Below are positions 61,127 to 64,000 of a DNA stretch of 64,000 bases, piece after piece. A program made the position numbers and the translations under genes. Positions within the stretch are counted from its first letter, which is position 1, and every line of letters begins with the position of its first letter. The notes beneath the pieces were generated by a model. The model was not told the DNA's origin and did not search any database. It saw only the letters and a program-made list of their open reading frames with translations. This DNA comes from Bacteroidales bacterium UBA1715 (GTDB lineage Bacteria > Bacteroidota > Bacteroidia > Bacteroidales > UBA1715). The stretch covers positions 50,220 through 114,219 of the forward strand of contig DCIX01000036.1 in assembly GCA_002317135.1 (NCBI GenBank), read 5' to 3'.

Positions 61127-64000
61127 CTAGTTCTTTCCTTGTAATTTAGCATAGTCTTCTGCAGAACCTACGATTATGTTATCATATTGTTTCAAACCTG
61201 TACCGGCTGGAATCTTATGACCAATAATCACATTTTCTTTCAAGCCTTCCAAATCATCAACTTTAGCATTAATAGCTGCTTCGTTAAGAACTTTTGTTGT
61301 TTCCTGGAATGATGATGCAGAAATCCAACTATGAGTTTGAAGAGAAGCTCTTGTAATACCTTGTAAGATTTGGCTTGCAGTTGCAGGATGAGCATCGCGA
61401 ACTACAACTTCCTTAAGATCTTTACGTTTCAACTGTGAATTTGCATCACGTAATTGACGAACTGTTATTATTTGACCTGGTTTTAATTCTTCTGAATCAC
61501 CTGCGTCAACAACAACTTTCTTTTCGTAAATCTTATCGTTTTCATCCATGAAATCCCATCTATCAACGATTTCACCTTCTAGGAATTTGCTATCACCTTG
61601 GTCAACGATTTGTACTTTACGCATCATTTGACGAACAATAACTTCGAAGTGCTTATCGTTAATCTTTACACCTTGTAGACGATATACCGATTGTACACCA
61701 TTAACAATGTGTTCTTGAACCTTTGTAGGACCCATGATTGCAAGGATATCCGAAGGTGTAATAGAACCATCTGACAAACGAGTTCCTGCTTTTACATAAT
61801 CATCTTCTTGAACAAGAAGTTGTTTTGAAAGTGGAATAAGATATTTCTTTTCTTCACCTGTTTTAGCAGTTACAACGATTTCACGGTTACCTCTCTTAAC
61901 CTTACCGAATGTTACAGAACCATCGATTTCTGAAACAATTGCAGGGTTAGATGGGTTACGAGCTTCGAACAATTCAGTTACACGTGGAAGACCACCAGTG
62001 ATATCACCACTGTTTGTACCGATAACTCTTGGAATCTTTACAAGTTGATCGCCTGCCTTTACTTTTTGATTCTTTTCTAAAGAAACACGAGCACCTACAG
62101 GTAAGTTATATACATGAAGAACTTCTTCACCCTTACCTAAGATTCTAATAACAGCTGTTTTTGTTTTATCCTTAGATTCAATAATAACTTTTTCCTTGAA
62201 GCCAGTCTGATCATCAGATACACTTGAACAAGTAACACCTTCAATGAAGTCAACTAATTCAACTTTACCAGCATATTCAGAGATGATTGGTGCATTATAT
62301 GGATCCCAAGTACAAATTACATCACCTTCTTTTACTTCCTCGCCATTTTTCTTATACAAGAATGCACCGTAAGGAATGTATTCATCACGTTTTTGTAATA
62401 CACCTTTAGGACCAACAATCTTAAATTCAGCAAGACGGCTAAGAACGATTTCGCACTTATTACCATTTGCGTCATCTCCATCAATTGTTCTAAGTTCTTC
62501 AATTTCAACTTTACCATTGTGTTTTGCAACGATAGAGTTTTCAATTGTAGCATTTGATGCAGTACCACCAACGTGGAATGTACGAAGTGTCAACTGTGTA
62601 CCAGGTTCACCGATTGATTGTGCAGCGATAACACCAACAACTTCACCTTGTTGAACCATTCTTGCTGTTGCAAGGTTACGTCCGTAACATTTAGCACAAA
62701 CACCTTTACGAGATTCACAAGTCAATACTGAACGAATTTCAACTTCTTCAATACCTGCATTTACAATTGCTTCAGAGATTACTTCTGTTAATTCTTCACC
62801 TGCTTTAACAATCAAATCACCTGTTTGTGGATTGTAAATATCGTGAACACAAGTTCTACCAAGGATTCTTTCGTATAATGATTCTACGATTTCATCATTA
62901 TTCTTAACAGCTGTTGCAACAAGACCACGTAAAGTACCACAATCCTCTTGAGTAATGATTACATCATGAGAAACGTCTACCAAACGACGAGTCAAGTAAC
63001 CAGCATCGGCAGTCTTCAACGCTGTATCGGCAAGACCCTTACGAGCACCGTGAGTAGAGATAAAGTACTCAAGGACAGACAAACCTTCTTTAAAGTTAGC
63101 AAGGATAGGGTTTTCAATAATTTGACCACCTTCAGCACCTGACTTTTGAGGTTTTGCCATCAAACCACGCATACCGCAAAGCTGACGAATCTGTTCCTTA
63201 GAACCACGAGCTCCAGAATCAAGCATCATGTATACAGAGTTGAAACCTTGTTGATCTGACTTCAAAAGATCCATCACTTTATTAGTCAAATCAGAGTTCG
63301 TATGTGTCCAGATATCAATAATTTGGTTGTAACGTTCGTTGTCTGTAATGAAACCCATATTGTAGTTGTTCATCACTTCTTCAACTTCATCATAACCTTT
63401 TTGTACTAATTCAGCTTTAGCATCTGGGATTACAACGTCATCCAATTTAAATGACAAACATCCTTCGAATGCCATTCTGTAACCCATATTCTTAACATCA
63501 TCAAGGAAGTCTGCTGTTTTTGGAGTACCAGCAACTTTCAATACATCTGTAATGATGTCACGCAAAGATTTTTTAGTCAAAAGTTTGTTAATGAAACCAC
63601 CTTCTTCCGGAACAATTTCATTGAACATAATTCTACCAACTGTTGTTAGAATCCATTTTGATCTATCATTTTCATCTTTATATTGTTTGATGATATCTTT
63701 TTCTTCATCAACAGATCTCCACAAACTTCTTGGAACACGAACGAATGCATGTAAATCAGCTTTCTTCTCATTGTAAGCAATAATTGCTTCTTCTGGAGAA
63801 TAGAAATAAGAACCTTCACCTTTTGCACCTGGCATACCTTTAGTAATATAGTATAGACCAAGGACCATATCTTGAGAAGGCACCTTAATAGGAGCACCAT
63901 TCGCAGGGTTCAAAATATTGTGAGAAGACAACATCAAAATTTGTGCTTCCAATACCGCAGCATTACCAAGTGGCAAGTGAACAGCCATCTGGTCACCATC
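61127..64000 (-). CDS. rpoC: DNA-directed RNA polymerase subunit beta', C-terminal part
   Basis: The 3' two thirds of rpoC: 957 codons to the right edge. The frame is open through 64000, where the reading [12 protein letters not shown] gives the end of the universal [12 protein letters not shown] motif that holds the catalytic magnesium; the N-terminus lies outside. Further conserved parts include [34 protein letters not shown] in the trigger-loop/bridge-helix region, the second zinc site ([19 protein letters not shown]), [20 protein letters not shown], and [17 protein letters not shown] with a C-terminal domain ending [10 protein letters not shown]. It must not be read as starting at the internal ATG at 63988. 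Confidence 0.97.
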   Translation of the reverse strand, partial: DGDQMAVHLPLGNAAVLEAQILMLSSHNILNPANGAPIKVPSQDMVLGLYYITKGMPGAKGEGSYFYSPEEAIIAYNEKKADLHAFVRVPRSLWRSVDEEKDIIKQYKDENDRSKWILTTVGRIMFNEIVPEEGGFINKLLTKKSLRDIITDVLKVAGTPKTADFLDDVKNMGYRMAFEGCLSFKLDDVVIPDAKAELVQKGYDEVEEVMNNYNMGFITDNERYNQIIDIWTHTNSDLTNKVMDLLKSDQQGFNSVYMMLDSGARGSKEQIRQLCGMRGLMAKPQKSGAEGGQIIENPILANFKEGLSVLEYFISTHGARKGLADTALKTADAGYLTRRLVDVSHDVIITQEDCGTLRGLVATAVKNNDEIVESLYERILGRTCVHDIYNPQTGDLIVKAGEELTEVISEAIVNAGIEEVEIRSVLTCESRKGVCAKCYGRNLATARMVQQGEVVGVIAAQSIGEPGTQLTLRTFHVGGTASNATIENSIVAKHNGKVEIEELRTIDGDDANGNKCEIVLSRLAEFKIVGPKGVLQKRDEYIPYGAFLYKKNGEEVKEGDVICTWDPYNAPIISEYAGKVELVDFIEGVTCSSVSDDQTGFKEKVIIESKDKTKTAVIRILGKGEEVLHVYNLPVGARVSLEKNQKVKAGDQLVKIPRVIGTNSGDITGGLPRVTELFEARNPSNPAIVSEIDGSVTFGKVKRGNREIVVTAKTGEEKKYLIPLSKQLLVQEDDYVKAGTRLSDGSITPSDILAIMGPTKVQEHIVNGVQSVYRLQGVKINDKHFEVIVRQMMRKVQIVDQGDSKFLEGEIVDRWDFMDENDKIYEKKVVVDAGDSEELKPGQIITVRQLRDANSQLKRKDLKEVVVRDAHPATASQILQGITRASLQTHSWISASSFQETTKVLNEAAINAKVDDLEGLKENVIIGHKIPAGTGLKQYDNIIVGSAEDYAKLQGKN

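Overview
The window looks like a chromosomal segment from a member of the order Bacteroidales (Bacteroidota). The evidence is a SusC/SusD pair, a secreted protein with a type IX secretion (T9SS) C-terminal sorting domain, many Bacteroidota-type lipoproteins, AT-rich sequence, weak Shine-Dalgarno signals, and repeated use of the Bacteroidota housekeeping promoter (-7 box TAnnTTTG, sometimes with a -33 TTTG at 19-20 bp). I cannot name a genus or species. I see no tRNA, rRNA or CRISPR array.

Layout. 1-6905 (minus): a tightly overlapping polysaccharide operon of three GT2 enzymes, a GT32, a GT4, a GT-D-fold enzyme and, last, an MBOAT O-acyltransferase cut by the left edge. 7069-9442 (minus): a probable anti-phage module of a RloA/AbiLi-type ATPase, a RloB/AbiLii-type protein and a 111-residue protein that may be related to GIY-YIG nucleases. 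Behind its promoter lies a 22-bp-periodic repeat array. 9905-12356: an M23 peptidase and RimO. 12357-13198: a repeat-rich spacer with a 570-bp MITE-like element flanked by 8-bp direct repeats. 13199-19345 (minus): one transcription unit of a Wzt-type ABC ATPase, a sugar aminotransferase, a hexapeptide acyltransferase and a 1075-residue T9SS cargo protein. 19442-22285: two paralogous AAA_14/DUF4143 ATPases whose upstream regions carry 33-bp-phased repeats and share an identical 56-bp block.

22510-25941 (plus): alaS and a two-repeat lipoprotein, then a second, shorter MITE copy and a small orphan gene. 26830-29788 (plus): three envelope genes (LEA-like lipoprotein, exported protein, FKBP prolyl isomerase). 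29843-37545 (minus): CorA, then a five-gene operon (YigZ, M42-type peptidase, GH3/beta-lactamase-fold protein, acidic protein, DUF819 membrane protein). 37641-38351: a VC0807-like membrane protein. 38408-47703 (minus): a Sus-type uptake locus (SusC, SusD, surface lipoprotein) next to a propeller-type sensor that ends in PAS plus receiver domains and has no visible kinase or DNA-binding domain. 47706-64000: mainly core genes, namely DUF2027/Smr, queA, rplS, a GH94 phosphorylase, a nucleoid-associated protein, a lipoprotein, ftsK, a LolA-like carrier, a divergent acyl-CoA reductase, a pRiA4b ORF-3-like protein, miaA and the 3' two thirds of rpoC.

How the parts fit. Two glycan loci (1-6905 and 16423-19345) and the T9SS cargo point to an elaborate acylated surface polysaccharide, and the second locus ties sugar modification to a cargo of the kind that is anchored to such a glycan. 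The Sus locus has no glycoside hydrolase beside it; GH94, about 6.5 kb away, is the only nearby enzyme that could process an imported oligosaccharide. The accessory part (7-26 kb) holds the candidate defence module, the repeat arrays and the MITE family. The right third is conserved backbone with clear promoters and rho-independent terminators.
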